DNA of 64,000 nucleotides from Bacillota bacterium. GTDB taxonomy: Bacteria; Bacillota; Clostridia; Christensenellales; JAEXRW01. The stretch covers positions 744,001 to 808,000 of the forward strand of contig JAEXRW010000025.1 of assembly GCA_023454175.1 (NCBI GenBank), written 5' to 3'. Below the pieces are notes generated by a model. It did not search any database, was not told the DNA's origin, and saw nothing but the letters and a program-made list of their open reading frames with translations. Both the position numbers and the translations under genes were made by a program. Shown one piece after another: positions 23,670-33,348 of this stretch. The first letter of the stretch is position 1. Each line of letters opens with the position of its first letter.

Positions 23670-25085
23670 TTATGAAGATGATGAAGTATCATCACGATGC
23701 CTCGGGAAGATAACGATGAAGGTGCTCCCTTTCCCGGGCTCGCTGTCCACCCGGATATCCCCCTGGTGCGCCTCCACGATGGCCTTGACGATGGCCAGGC
23801 CGATCCCCGATCCACCCGATGAACGCGTCCGGGATCTGTCCGTCCTGTAAAAGCGGTCGAAGATGTATGGCAGATCCTCTTTGTCGATTCCGATGCCTGT
23901 ATCCTGGATCCTCACTTCCGCAAACCTGTCGGAGCTGTACAGCCTGATATCCACCTTTCCCCCCGTCGGGGTGTACTTCAGCGCATTGGACAGCAGATTG
24001 ATGAATACCTGGCTCATCTTGTCCTCGTCCGCCTCCATGGGCGTCTCGATCGCGTCCAGCATGAGCGCCACGCCCTTGTTTTTATACTCCCCCTGGAAGT
24101 TGGTCGTTATCCTGTATAGGAGTGCGGCCAGGTCGAAGCTCCCGTAGTTCACTGAGAGGTTTTCCCCCTCGTACCGCGTCAGTTTCTCCAGGTCGCCCAC
24201 GAGTTTGGATATGCGCACCACTTCCTCGTGGCAGCTCTCCAGCCTCCCGCTATCCGCTTCCCATGTGCCGTCGATCATCGCCTCCAGGTGGCTTTGGAGC
24301 GTTGTGATGGGCGTACGCAGTTCGTGCGCCACGTCGGCCGTCAGCCTTTTGCGCAGCTTTTCCTGCTTTCCCAGCGTATCCGCCAGGCTGTTGACGGAGT
24401 CTGTCAGTTCCGAGATCTCTTTTGTGCTGGATTTCTCGTATATCCTGTCCTTGTAATCGCCCTGTGCGATGTTCCGGGTGGTGCTGATGACCCGTGCGAT
24501 CGGCCTCGTCAGCTGCCTCGCCAGGACGATCCCCAGGATGATGGACGCCGCAGCCGCCGTGACAGCCGCCCACAGCAGCAGCCGGTTGATGGTATTGAGG
24601 AACTGGATATCGATATCGGTATAGAAATAAGGCCCGTAGTATCCTACATCCACGCTGCCCACCTGCACATTGTCTATGGTGATGGGATAGATTTTTTCCT
24701 CGTAGCCCCCTTGGAAGTTGTGGTTCAGCATCTGCATGTTTTGCGCCATGTGCGTCAGGATGGAGGCGCACATGCCGTTGTCGTGGACCTGCGCGTCCCA
24801 TAATACCTTTCCGCTTGTGTCATGCACCCGCAGCATGAGGCCGTCGCCCAGGGTGTTCACGCCGATATCCTCCAGCCCGTTCACGTCCCACTTCCCGCCC
24901 CAGTCACGGTAGCGGCTGGTGAGCAGCGCCACGATATCGTTGTTCTTTTTTTCCTGGTTGTTGAGCACATACGCCTTGAACTGTCTCTCCAGAAAGAAAT
25001 TCGCCAGGATGCTCAATATCACGAAGAGCAGTGCGGCCACCAGGAAAAAGGCCAGGGATAGCTTGACGCGCAGGCTCAGTTTCAT
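23670..25085 (-). CDS. Sensor histidine kinase of copper-locus two-component system
   Basis: A 471-aa membrane kinase. It has TM1 at about 9-30, an extracellular sensor of about 140 residues, TM2 near 170-190, a HAMP linker, then HisKA with DVAHELRTPITTLQSH (phosphorylated His) and a HATPase_c end (NLLSNALKYTP; RSSGGSGIGLAIVKAI). The sensor loop holds a Met/His/Cys-rich stretch (GMCASILTHMAQNMQMLNHN), a plausible Cu(I)/Ag(I) site. The start overlaps the regulator stop by 4 bp (ATGA), so translation is coupled. Signal inferred from neighbours. Confidence 0.9.
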   Translation of the reverse strand: MKLSLRVKLSLAFFLVAALLFVILSILANFFLERQFKAYVLNNQEKKNNDIVALLTSRYRDWGGKWDVNGLEDIGVNTLGDGLMLRVHDTSGKVLWDAQVHDNGMCASILTHMAQNMQMLNHNFQGGYEEKIYPITIDNVQVGSVDVGYYGPYFYTDIDIQFLNTINRLLLWAAVTAAAASIILGIVLARQLTRPIARVISTTRNIAQGDYKDRIYEKSSTKEISELTDSVNSLADTLGKQEKLRKRLTADVAHELRTPITTLQSHLEAMIDGTWEADSGRLESCHEEVVRISKLVGDLEKLTRYEGENLSVNYGSFDLAALLYRITTNFQGEYKNKGVALMLDAIETPMEADEDKMSQVFINLLSNALKYTPTGGKVDIRLYSSDRFAEVRIQDTGIGIDKEDLPYIFDRFYRTDRSRTRSSGGSGIGLAIVKAIVEAHQGDIRVDSEPGKGSTFIVIFPRHRDDTSSSS

Positions 25086-25786
25086 CGCCCATCCCCCCCA
25101 AACTTATATCCCACCCCGTGGACGGTCAATACATACCGGGGTGTTTTGGGGTCTGTTTCGATCTTCTGGCGGATGTTTTTGATATGTGTATCCACCGCCC
25201 GGTCAAAGCCTTCATAGTCCTCCCCGAGGGCGAAACGGATCAGTTCCTCCCGGGTGAATGTCTTGGCAGGGTATTTGACGAGCGTCATGAATATCTTGTA
25301 TTCGTTGGGCGTCAGCGCCGCGGTTTCTCCGTTTTTCCGCACCTCGTGGCGCAGGCTGTCCACCACCAGTTCCCCTTCGTTGAAGGATAAAAGGCTGGCG
25401 ATGGGTATGGCTTCCTCCGATACCCTCCGCAGGTTCGCGCCGATGCGGGCCAGCAGTTGCCGGTTGCTGAAAGGCTTCGTCACGTAGTCGTCCGCGCCGA
25501 TGTCCAGCCCCGTGATGACGTCTTCTTCCGCAGACTTGGCTGTCAGCATGATGATGGGCGCACGTGATTTTTTTCGGATCGTGCGGCAGACGTCCTCCCC
25601 GGATATGTCGGGCAGCATCAGGTCCAGCACCACCAGGTCTGGCTGCAGCCTGTCAAAGTGCTTCAGCGCGTCGCTTCCGTTGTATGCGCACGCCACGCGG
25701 TAACCTGCCTTCTCCAGGTAGGCCTGGATGACCTCCACTATTTTCTTTTCATCATCCACCACCAGGATCGTCTTCATTGGCTCCAA
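25082..25786 (-). CDS. OmpR/PhoB-family response regulator
   Basis: A 234-aa regulator: receiver domain with DDE near residues 11-13, phospho-acceptor Asp in DLVVLDLMLPD at about 54, Lys in YVTKPFS, and a C-terminal winged helix (ALTPNEYKIFMTLVKYP; DRAVDTHIKNIRQKIETDP). It is paired with the overlapping kinase downstream. The TTG start at 25786 has GAAGGTG 8 nt upstream; an ATG three codons later is an alternative. Likely targets are the copper-locus promoters. Confidence 0.92.
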   Translation of the reverse strand: MEPMKTILVVDDEKKIVEVIQAYLEKAGYRVACAYNGSDALKHFDRLQPDLVVLDLMLPDISGEDVCRTIRKKSRAPIIMLTAKSAEEDVITGLDIGADDYVTKPFSNRQLLARIGANLRRVSEEAIPIASLLSFNEGELVVDSLRHEVRKNGETAALTPNEYKIFMTLVKYPAKTFTREELIRFALGEDYEGFDRAVDTHIKNIRQKIETDPKTPRYVLTVHGVGYKFGGDGR

Positions 25787-25803
25787 TGCAGATTCACCTT
25801 CCC

Positions 25804-26022
25804 TTATCGGGTAATGACCTCGTATCCCTGTTCTACGATAGCTTCTTTTATAGCATTTAGGTTCACTTTCCCCGGGATATAATCCACCGTGACGTTTTTC
25901 CCCTGCAGGTCGACAGATACATTCTTCACGCCCTTCAGCGCGCCCACGGCCCTTTTCACCCTGTTTTCGCAGTGGCCGCAGGACATTCCTTCCACATCCA
26001 GTACTATTTTTTCAGTTGCCAT
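25804..26022 (-). CDS. HMA-domain copper chaperone (CopZ-like)
   Basis: A 72-aa single heavy-metal-associated domain with the metal site GMSCGHC (residues 12-18) and a typical babbab length. CopZ proteins carry Cu(I) to the ATPase and to repressors. AGGAGTG precedes the ATG. The His between the two Cys of the site is less common than Ala/Ser and also occurs in the HMA domain of the fusion protein at 29336-31327 (MTCGHC). It lies 17 bp upstream of the response regulator. Confidence 0.9.
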   Translation of the reverse strand: MATEKIVLDVEGMSCGHCENRVKRAVGALKGVKNVSVDLQGKNVTVDYIPGKVNLNAIKEAIVEQGYEVITR

Positions 26023-26060
26023 TTTATATATCACTCCTGTAGGATATATGATCATTGTTG

Positions 26061-26102
26061 AACGGGTGGAGCCCGGAGCATGTTCCCCGGGCAGCACCCG
26101 TT
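26061..26102. terminator. Long hairpin between lipoprotein and CopZ-like genes
   Basis: AACGGGTG (26061-26068) pairs with CACCCGTT (26095-26102), with an inner GCCCGG/CCGGGC stem. The minus-strand tail TCAACAATG is not T-rich, so attenuation or mRNA processing is as likely as termination. Confidence 0.5.
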
Positions 26103-26107
26103 TAATA

Positions 26108-26761
26108 CTATTTCAAATCGTATGGTTTGGCAAGGATATCCACATTGGTCCCATCGGCATCCTGGATCGTCATGAATGCCCATCCGTCAATTTTTTGAAC
26201 ATTTACACCCAGGTCCGCCAGCGGTTTTGCTGCTATGACAAATACGATGTCTTTGTCGTTTTTCGTATAGTCTTTGGCCCATTCAAACTTGCCCTTGAGG
26301 AGCTTGACGCCATAGTGGTCCAGGCTCTGGTGGTACGTCAGGTTCTTCCTGTCGTTTTTGACTGCTTCAAACAAGGCATCGGTGATAGTTGCTTTGGCTC
26401 CGGTGCCGTCGCCGTAATCGCCTGTCAGGTATAGCTTATCGCCGTCGGTCTTGTAGCCTTCTCCGAGCCTGGAGACGTCCAGTCCGGCGTCTGTGAAGGG
26501 TTTGAGCGGCGTTTCGAGGAGGATATCCTCTTTGCCCGTCGCCTTGAAATCCTTGCTCACTTTCAATGTCGTGATACCGTCAAAGGCAAATTTGAAATAG
26601 TTGTCCGATGTATCGCTGTTCACCAACGCCGGGTCTTTTTTGATGATATCGTTGAATGATGTCGGGCTGTACTTCAGCACCACGTCAGTGTCGGTACATC
26701 CCGCCAGGATAGCTGCTACCAGTGCTATTGCTAATACCGAGAAAATGATTGTTTTCTTCAT
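26108..26761 (-). CDS. Lipoprotein of copper locus, unknown function
   Basis: A 217-aa exported lipoprotein: signal peptide MKKTIIFSVLAIALVAAI with lipobox LAGC (Cys22), then a globular domain with repeated features (KPFTDAGLDVSRLGEGYKTD and KPLADLGVNVQKIDGWAF), suggesting an internal duplication. No metal-binding motif is obvious. GGAGG at 8 nt defines the ATG at 26761. The position, 19 bp after copA, ties it to the heavy-metal operon; its role there is unknown. Confidence 0.75.
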   Translation of the reverse strand: MKKTIIFSVLAIALVAAILAGCTDTDVVLKYSPTSFNDIIKKDPALVNSDTSDNYFKFAFDGITTLKVSKDFKATGKEDILLETPLKPFTDAGLDVSRLGEGYKTDGDKLYLTGDYGDGTGAKATITDALFEAVKNDRKNLTYHQSLDHYGVKLLKGKFEWAKDYTKNDKDIVFVIAAKPLADLGVNVQKIDGWAFMTIQDADGTNVDILAKPYDLK

Positions 26762-26780
26762 TGAATAAACCTCCAATAAT

Positions 26781-29252
26781 TTATAATTTGTCTTTTATCC
26801 TGAAGCGCTTTAAACGAAGCGCGTTGGAAACTACGGATACCGAACTGAGCGCCATCGCCGCCCCCGCAAATACCGGGCTCAGCAGCGGCCCGCCCAGGGC
26901 AAAGAGGATCCCGGCCGCGATGGGGATGCCCACCACGTTGTAAAAGAACGCCCAGAAAAGGTTTTGGCGGATGTTGCGTATCGTGGCGCGGCTAAGTCGG
27001 ATGGCCGAGGATACTTCATTCAGATCGCCGCGCATGAGCACCACGTCTGCGGACTCCACTGCCACATCCGTGCCTGTGCCGATAGCCATCCCGATATCCG
27101 CCTGCACGAGCGCCGGCGCGTCGTTGATGCCGTCGCCCACCATTGCCACCTTCTGGCCGGCTTCCTGCAGCTTTATGACTTCTCCGGCCTTGTCCTGCGG
27201 CAGCACGTCTGCCAGCACCTGGTCGATCCCCACTTCGTTTGCGATCGCCATGGCGGTGTTCCGGTTGTCCCCCGTGATCATCGCCACATTGACGCCAATA
27301 CTCTTTAGCCGCTGGACAGCTGCCTTGCTCGTGGGTTTCACGGTATCCGCCGCAGCCATCAGGGCTTCCAGTTTCCCGTCCACCGCCACATACATCAGCG
27401 TCCTGCCCCGGTTGGACAGTTCTTTTGCATCTTCAGTGGCATGGATTGTTTCTATGCCATTCTCAATCATTAGCTTGATATTGCCTGCGAGCACCCGTTT
27501 CCCCTTCACGGTGGCGTCGATGCCCCTGCCGGGTACAGCCTTGAATCCTTCCGGTTCGATCAGGTAAATTCCTTTGTTTACGGCGCCTTCCACGATGGCC
27601 CTTGCGATCGGATGCTCCGAGCCGCGCTCCGCCGAGGCGCAAAGTTCAAGCGCCTCCGTTTCGCTCAGGGATGAATAGGTTTTGACGTCCGTCAGTACCG
27701 GCTTGCCTTCCGTGATGGTCCCTGTCTTGTCAAAGACCACGGTTTTTATCTTGTGGGTCGTTTCCAGCGCTTCCCCGCCTTTGATCAGGATGCCCAGTTC
27801 TGCGCCTTTTCCGGTGCCCACCATGATGGCCGTAGGTGTGGCCAGCCCCAGCGCACATGGGCACGCGATGACCAGGATGGAAACGAATACGTTCAGTGCG
27901 AAATTGAAGTCTTTGCCCGTGATCGCCCATATGGCCGCCGCAATGATGGCGATGCCCAGTACGGCTGGCACGAAGTAGCGGGAGATGATGTCCGCCATTT
28001 TTGCGATGGGGGCTTTCTTGCCCTGCGCCTCCTCCACCAGTTTGATGATCTTGGATAGCGCGGTGTCCTCCCCTACCTTGGTGGCGCGGAATTTGATCAG
28101 TCCTTCCCCGTTGATGCTCCCGCCTGTCACGTCGCTGCCCGGCGCTTTTTCCACCGGCAGGCTTTCCCCCGTCAGCATGGATTCGTCGATGGAGGATGTT
28201 CCTTCCACCACCACCCCGTCCACGGGTACCGATGTTCCCGGGCGGACTAGGACAACGTCTCCTTCCGAAACTTCGTCCAATTGTACTTCCATCTCTGCCC
28301 CGTCCTTGATGATGACCGCGGTCTTGGGTTTGAGTCCCATGAGTTTTTTGATGGCTTCCGATGTTTTGCCCTTGCTCACGGCCTCCAGGTATTTGCCCAG
28401 CATCACCAGCGTGATGACGACGGCCGCGGATTCATAATAGAGCGATTGGGTGAAGCTGAAATCGCCCAGGTAAACATTGACGGTGGCATATACGCTGTAC
28501 AGGAATGCCGCTCCCGTGCCGATGGCCACCAGCGTATCCATATTGGGTGCGCCTTTGAAAAGCGTTTTCATGCCCACACGGTAAAATTTGCTCCCGGCCA
28601 CGATCACCGGAACCGTCAGGATGAACTGTACCAGGCCGAAGATGAAGGGATAGTCGTGCGGGCTCATAAAGTTCGGTATGGGGAGTCCCAGCCCCGGGAA
28701 CATGTGGGACATCGCGATATAGAGGATCGGCACAGAGAAAACGATTGCGACGATGAGCCGGATGCGCATGATCATTAATGCGCGTTTCCGTTGTTCTGCC
28801 TCGGTATCGCGTTCCTTTCCGGCTGCTATATCCCTGGGCGTATATCCGGCTTTTGTAACAGCCGCCTTGATTTCCGAGAGTTTTACCTTGGATGGATCAT
28901 ATTCAACGGCTGCCTGGTTCGTCATGAGGTTAACAGATGCGTTTTGGACGCCGTCCAGCTTTCTGATGGCCCTTTCCACGGCGGCCGAACAGGCTGCACA
29001 CGTCATGCCTTCCACGCCAAGCTCTATCTTTTTGGATGTCTGTTCTTCTGCTAATCCGTAACCCGCGCCCTCAACGGCCTTTTGCAGGGCTTTGAATGTG
29101 GTTTGGGTTTCGTCATAGCGCACCGTCAGCTTCTCCGTCGCGATATTCACGTCGGCGTGCTCCACGCCCGGCACTTTGGATGCCGCCTTTTGGGCATGGG
29201 CCGCACAGGACGCGCATGTCATCCCGGTCACCCGATAAGTCTTTTCTGTCAA
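26781..29252 (-). CDS. copA: Copper-exporting P1B-type ATPase CopA
   Basis: An 823-aa Cu(I)-exporting ATPase of the plasma membrane. It has two N-terminal HMA domains (GMTCASC, GMTCAAC), eight membrane helices, and the ion-binding CPC motif in ACPCALGLATP. Further features are the phosphorylated Asp in VVFDKTGTITEG, SEHPIARAI for nucleotide binding, and the hinge GDGINDAPAL. Length is standard. The start is TTG at 29252, with GGAGG 8 nt upstream. It sits in the middle of the minus-strand metal operon with chaperone and two-component genes downstream. Confidence 0.96.
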   Translation of the reverse strand: MTEKTYRVTGMTCASCAAHAQKAASKVPGVEHADVNIATEKLTVRYDETQTTFKALQKAVEGAGYGLAEEQTSKKIELGVEGMTCAACSAAVERAIRKLDGVQNASVNLMTNQAAVEYDPSKVKLSEIKAAVTKAGYTPRDIAAGKERDTEAEQRKRALMIMRIRLIVAIVFSVPILYIAMSHMFPGLGLPIPNFMSPHDYPFIFGLVQFILTVPVIVAGSKFYRVGMKTLFKGAPNMDTLVAIGTGAAFLYSVYATVNVYLGDFSFTQSLYYESAAVVITLVMLGKYLEAVSKGKTSEAIKKLMGLKPKTAVIIKDGAEMEVQLDEVSEGDVVLVRPGTSVPVDGVVVEGTSSIDESMLTGESLPVEKAPGSDVTGGSINGEGLIKFRATKVGEDTALSKIIKLVEEAQGKKAPIAKMADIISRYFVPAVLGIAIIAAAIWAITGKDFNFALNVFVSILVIACPCALGLATPTAIMVGTGKGAELGILIKGGEALETTHKIKTVVFDKTGTITEGKPVLTDVKTYSSLSETEALELCASAERGSEHPIARAIVEGAVNKGIYLIEPEGFKAVPGRGIDATVKGKRVLAGNIKLMIENGIETIHATEDAKELSNRGRTLMYVAVDGKLEALMAAADTVKPTSKAAVQRLKSIGVNVAMITGDNRNTAMAIANEVGIDQVLADVLPQDKAGEVIKLQEAGQKVAMVGDGINDAPALVQADIGMAIGTGTDVAVESADVVLMRGDLNEVSSAIRLSRATIRNIRQNLFWAFFYNVVGIPIAAGILFALGGPLLSPVFAGAAMALSSVSVVSNALRLKRFRIKDKL

Positions 29253-29335
29253 GGCTTCTTCCTCCGATCTATGTAAACATCTGATAATCTTTATAACTGT
29301 CTCTTAAACAGTTTTCATGCAAAATAACATCTGTA

Positions 29336-31327
29336 TTAGCCTCCGCAACAGGAACTTCCGTTATTTTGCGGCTTGTAGTTCTCGACTTCCGTTTTGATGG
29401 CGTCCAGGTCCACCTTTTTGATATCATCCACGACTTTCACATATCCATGCAACATGCCCATGCCGCATTCAAAGGTGAAATCCTTGCCCGGCTTCAGCCA
29501 GGGTGTTTCCAGTTCCCCGCTGGAAAGGTCCAGCCCTGCGCCATAGTCCGGAAAGTATACATAACTGTCGCAGCTGCTGAGCTTCTCCGCCTTGAATTTG
29601 ATCAGTGTATCCAGCCCTTTTTGCACGACCAGCACCGCCGGGGTGTAACCCTGGTCATTCACAGTCACTTCCAGGATCTGCTCGTTGTTCATCACGTTTG
29701 CCACCAGGATATTGTCTGTCGGGATCTTTCCGCCCGCAAACGCCGTCGCAGTACTCTGGGAGCAGCATCCGCCGCTCGTGGTCCCGGACTGGCCGCTTGT
29801 GGCTTGCGGGGAGGCGGTAGCTTCGGTGCCCGTTTTTTCAGCGCCTGAATAGGTTCTCAGGTCATCCACCACGGCAATGGAACTTCGTATCATGGACATC
29901 CAGCATGTAAAGGTGATGTTTTCCGCTTTGTCCGGCGTGAACTCGATGATATTGTCCCCCGGCTGCAGCTCTTTCTGGATGTAGTATTTGGGGATGAGGA
30001 TCGTGCCGTTGCATCCGTTCAGGTTCTTTTTCTCTGCGCGCAGGTTAAATCTCACCGGTATTCCCTTCTGCACCAGGATGGGAGGATACGAGCCGGGCTG
30101 AACATCCACCGTCACTTCCTGGTATCCATCCATTATATTGGCTATCGTATAGGCGCCGGATTTGGCATACGTTTGGTTGCCTGCATTTGCGCCGGTGTTC
30201 GTTCCGTTTATGGCCGGTCCCTGCGCCTGCGCTGCCGGCGGCGGATCGGACGAAAAGATGCTCCACCCGAAAAAGCCCGTCGCGTTCACCAGCATCACCA
30301 CCGCGATCAGCATCACCAGTACGGCGCTTACCCGCGTGATGGCGCGCGTGAATTTCCCCTTCAAAAAGGAAAAGATCACGCCGGCCCCCAGCATCAGCGG
30401 GACCGTCCCGAGGGAGAAAAGCAGCATGGACAGCGCGCCCATCCAGACGGACCCCGTGGAAAGTGCATATAGTTGCATGGCCTGCAGCGGTCCGCACGGG
30501 AGCAGTCCGTTGAGCAGGCCCACGATGAAAGGTCCCCTCCCCGCTTTTGCCTTGGCAGTTTTGGCAGACCATTTCGCAGGCAGCCTCGGCACCAGCCAGT
30601 GCGGGAGCCACCCCAGCATGGAAAGGCTCATCAGGATCATGAACGCCCCTGCGATCAGCATGATGACGCCTTTTACAGTGCCGCTGATGAAAAGCAGCGA
30701 CCCCAGTCCCCCTACGATGCCGCCGATGAGCGTATAGGAGATCACCCTGCCCAGATTATACAGCAATGGCCGCTTGAACCGGGAGTCTTTTCCAGTTTTT
30801 TCACCGGGACCAATGCACGCAGGGGCATTGTTATTTTTATTTTTTTTCAGAACGCCTCTGCCCGTGTCACTTTCTCTGCTGTCAGTTCCTAAGCTCTGGG
30901 ACAGGTTGATGCCTCCGCACATCGCGATGCAGTGCACGCTGGTGAGGAGTCCGGTCACAAACAGCGCCGCCAGGGAGATGGACTGGTCGATCCTGGGGAT
31001 CAGGTTAAAAAAGTCGAATCCGACCGTATACCGGATGATGAAATACATGGCGATGATGATCAGGAAGATGGGTATCACCTTGGATGCAGGATGCTTTCTT
31101 CCTTGCGGCCCCATGCTTTTCACCTTGTACCCGGCTTGCTCGATTACCTTTTTGATTGCTTTCAGGTCCGCCTTTTCCGCATCGATGACGATCTCCGCCT
31201 GTCCTTTGGGAAAGGAGGCGGATGCCTGCAGTACGCCGCTCAGGTTTGTAACCGCCTGCGCCACCGTTTTCTCACAGTGCCCGCATGTCATACCCGAGAC
31301 TTCGATGATGATCTTTTTTTCAGTCAT
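29336..31327 (-). CDS. HMA - SafE/TauE-like membrane - tandem cupredoxin-like fusion
   Basis: A 663-aa fusion. Residues about 1-70 form an HMA domain (GMTCGHC). The middle ~300 residues are a TauE/SafE (UreH-like) membrane unit with HCIAMCGG. The last ~280 residues have two cupredoxin-like repeats. The second keeps C, C/M and H candidates (SSCDSYVYFP; FECGMGMLHGY); in the first the His is missing (FTCWMSMIRS). The end is Cys-rich (SSCCGG). Such proteins are linked to copper trafficking or cytochrome oxidase assembly. The ATG at 31327 follows GAGGGAT. It is the first gene of the operon. Confidence 0.85.
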   Translation of the reverse strand: MTEKKIIIEVSGMTCGHCEKTVAQAVTNLSGVLQASASFPKGQAEIVIDAEKADLKAIKKVIEQAGYKVKSMGPQGRKHPASKVIPIFLIIIAMYFIIRYTVGFDFFNLIPRIDQSISLAALFVTGLLTSVHCIAMCGGINLSQSLGTDSRESDTGRGVLKKNKNNNAPACIGPGEKTGKDSRFKRPLLYNLGRVISYTLIGGIVGGLGSLLFISGTVKGVIMLIAGAFMILMSLSMLGWLPHWLVPRLPAKWSAKTAKAKAGRGPFIVGLLNGLLPCGPLQAMQLYALSTGSVWMGALSMLLFSLGTVPLMLGAGVIFSFLKGKFTRAITRVSAVLVMLIAVVMLVNATGFFGWSIFSSDPPPAAQAQGPAINGTNTGANAGNQTYAKSGAYTIANIMDGYQEVTVDVQPGSYPPILVQKGIPVRFNLRAEKKNLNGCNGTILIPKYYIQKELQPGDNIIEFTPDKAENITFTCWMSMIRSSIAVVDDLRTYSGAEKTGTEATASPQATSGQSGTTSGGCCSQSTATAFAGGKIPTDNILVANVMNNEQILEVTVNDQGYTPAVLVVQKGLDTLIKFKAEKLSSCDSYVYFPDYGAGLDLSSGELETPWLKPGKDFTFECGMGMLHGYVKVVDDIKKVDLDAIKTEVENYKPQNNGSSCCGG

Positions 31328-31518
31328 GGTATCCCTCAAACTCCTGAAATCGTTTTATATTGTTTTTCCATAGTGGTAATATAACTTGTCTTTGTGTGTT
31401 TTTTATGGAGATTCAGCGTATTTGATCGCTTTGGATGATCGGAATGTCTCTCGCTTGAATAGTGTAAATGCCCTGGTTCATGGTATATTCTATATATCTA
31501 TTTGAATGGGTGGCATTT

Positions 31519-32070
31519 ATGGATCGTTTCGAAACGGAAAGGCTCATCCTCAGGCGTTTTGAACCCGGGGAATGGAAGGATCTTTTTGAATATCTTTCTG
31601 ACGAAAATGTTGTCAGGTTTGAGCCGTATGATGTCTTTTCGGAATCTGAATGCGCAAAGGAATCGGAAAGGCGTTCGGGCGATCCTGCGTTCTGGGCGGT
31701 ATGCCTGAAAGAAAGCGGCAAACTGATCGGCAACCTCTATTTGGCGCTGGCCGAGCCTTTGGACTGCCGCACATGGGAGCTTGGATACGTTTTTAACGCG
31801 CGTTATCAGGGGAAAGGCTATGCCTTTGAGAGCTGTACTGCCCTGCTGGACCATGCATTCCGTTTCCGGGATGCCCACAGGATCGTAGCCATGTGCGATC
31901 CGCAAAATGCCCCCTCCTGGCGGCTGCTGGAGCGCCTAAAGTTCCGCCGGGAAGGTCATCTCCTGCAAAATGTCGCTTTTAAATGCGACGGTCACGGCCG
32001 GCCTGTATGGCAGGATACGTATGTGTATGCGATGCTTGCGCGCGAATGGGATACAGATAGGCAGCTATGA
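31519..32070 (+). CDS. GNAT acetyltransferase, RimJ/RimL type
   Basis: A 183-aa acetyltransferase. The opening RFETERLILRRFEPGEWKDL, the acetyl-CoA-binding region YQGKGYAFESCTALLDHAF and NAPSWRLLERLKFRREGHL match the RimJ/RimL branch, which acetylates N-terminal amino groups or small amines. Substrate unknown. The ATG at 31519 is used; a longer frame to 31468 runs into the divergent promoter region. It is convergent with the threonine aldolase gene. Confidence 0.88.
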   Translation: MDRFETERLILRRFEPGEWKDLFEYLSDENVVRFEPYDVFSESECAKESERRSGDPAFWAVCLKESGKLIGNLYLALAEPLDCRTWELGYVFNARYQGKGYAFESCTALLDHAFRFRDAHRIVAMCDPQNAPSWRLLERLKFRREGHLLQNVAFKCDGHGRPVWQDTYVYAMLAREWDTDRQL

Positions 32071-32098
32071 TTCAGCAGGGTTCAACGCCTGCCCCCTG

Positions 32099-33133
32099 TC
32101 AACCCTGCCCGCCCTGCGCCAGTTGTATCAGCTCGTCGATGGCTTTTTCAGGCGTATTGAAGCTGCACATCAGCCTGTGCGCGCTTTTTCCCCCGTCCAT
32201 CAGCATACTGTAGAAAAAGTACTTTTCCTCCATGCGTTTGAGCGCCGCCGGCGGCAGTTCCACGAAAACGCCGTTGACCTGCACCTCTTCCATGATTCTT
32301 ATGCCCGGGACCTGTTTTAATCCGGCGGCCAGCTTCTGCGCCAGCGCGTTGGCCCGCTTTGCATTCTCCAGCCAGAGCCCGCTGGATAGGTATTCGATGT
32401 ACTGCGCCGCGATGAAGCGCATTTTGGAGTGCAGCTGGGTCCCATGCTTGCGCAGGTATTTAAATGTCCCGTCCGTCTTGTGCATGAATACCACGGCCTC
32501 ACCGAACATCAGCCCGTTTTTGGTTCCTCCGAAGGAGAGTACGTCCACGCCGCAGTCCTTCGTGATGGCGTCAAATCCCTTGCCCAGCGCCGCCGCGGCA
32601 TTGGCGATCCGCGCCCCGTCCAGGTGGACTTTCAATCCGTACCTGCGCGCCGTTTCTGCGATGGCCGATATCTCCCCGGGTGTGTACAGGGTCCCCACTT
32701 CGGTGGCATTGGTCAGTGAGACCACCGCAGGCTGGGAAGAATGTTCGAAGCCCAGTTCATGCAAATGTTCGGTTATTGCCTCGGGCGTCAGTTTCCCGTG
32801 CGCGGAGCGCGCGCAGATCAGTTTGCAGCCCGTGAATTTCTCGGGCGCGCCGGTTTCGTCCACGTTGATATGCGCCATGGCAGAGCAGATGACGGCCTGC
32901 CAGGAGCGCGTGAGGCTTCCCAGCGCCAGGGTGTTTGCGCCTGTTCCGTTGTATACGAAATACACCTCGCTGTCCGCCCCGAAAATATCTTTGAAGATTT
33001 CCTCAGCTTGGCGGGTGTATTTGTCGTAGCCGTAGGAGAGTTCATATCCCTCGGAAGCCTTCGCCAGCGCTTCCAGTATCCTTTGGTGCACGCCGCTGGT
33101 GTTGTCCGACGCAAAGCAGTTGATTTGTCCCAT
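32099..33133 (-). CDS. ltaE: Low-specificity L-threonine aldolase (beta-eliminating lyase family)
   Basis: A 344-aa PLP enzyme (fold type I) cleaving threonine or allo-threonine to glycine and acetaldehyde. The PLP lysine is in SFGGTKNGLMFGEAVVF (about residue 200), with HLDGARIANAAAALG as the aspartate-bearing cofactor region. Length is normal. The ATG has GGGGATG upstream. It stands as a single gene, convergent with the acetyltransferase. Relatives include tyrosine phenol-lyase-like enzymes, but the motif set favours the aldolase. Confidence 0.9.
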   Translation of the reverse strand: MGQINCFASDNTSGVHQRILEALAKASEGYELSYGYDKYTRQAEEIFKDIFGADSEVYFVYNGTGANTLALGSLTRSWQAVICSAMAHINVDETGAPEKFTGCKLICARSAHGKLTPEAITEHLHELGFEHSSQPAVVSLTNATEVGTLYTPGEISAIAETARRYGLKVHLDGARIANAAAALGKGFDAITKDCGVDVLSFGGTKNGLMFGEAVVFMHKTDGTFKYLRKHGTQLHSKMRFIAAQYIEYLSSGLWLENAKRANALAQKLAAGLKQVPGIRIMEEVQVNGVFVELPPAALKRMEEKYFFYSMLMDGGKSAHRLMCSFNTPEKAIDELIQLAQGGQG

Positions 33134-33348
33134 ATCATCCCCGTCTTTCTGGTAATACCAAAGTGTACGATGCGCTCGGCTCGGTCCTGGAGCACATGCG
33201 GATATTATACATCATAATGCATATACGCGCACCGGTTTTCAGGCAGGAAATGCCGGCAATAATGCGCAGTCACGGATATTTGTGTTGTGGCTTTGGCCGG
33301 TATCCGGTGAAGCCATGTCCCGGTGTCATGCTGCTCCGGGTTTGTAAA

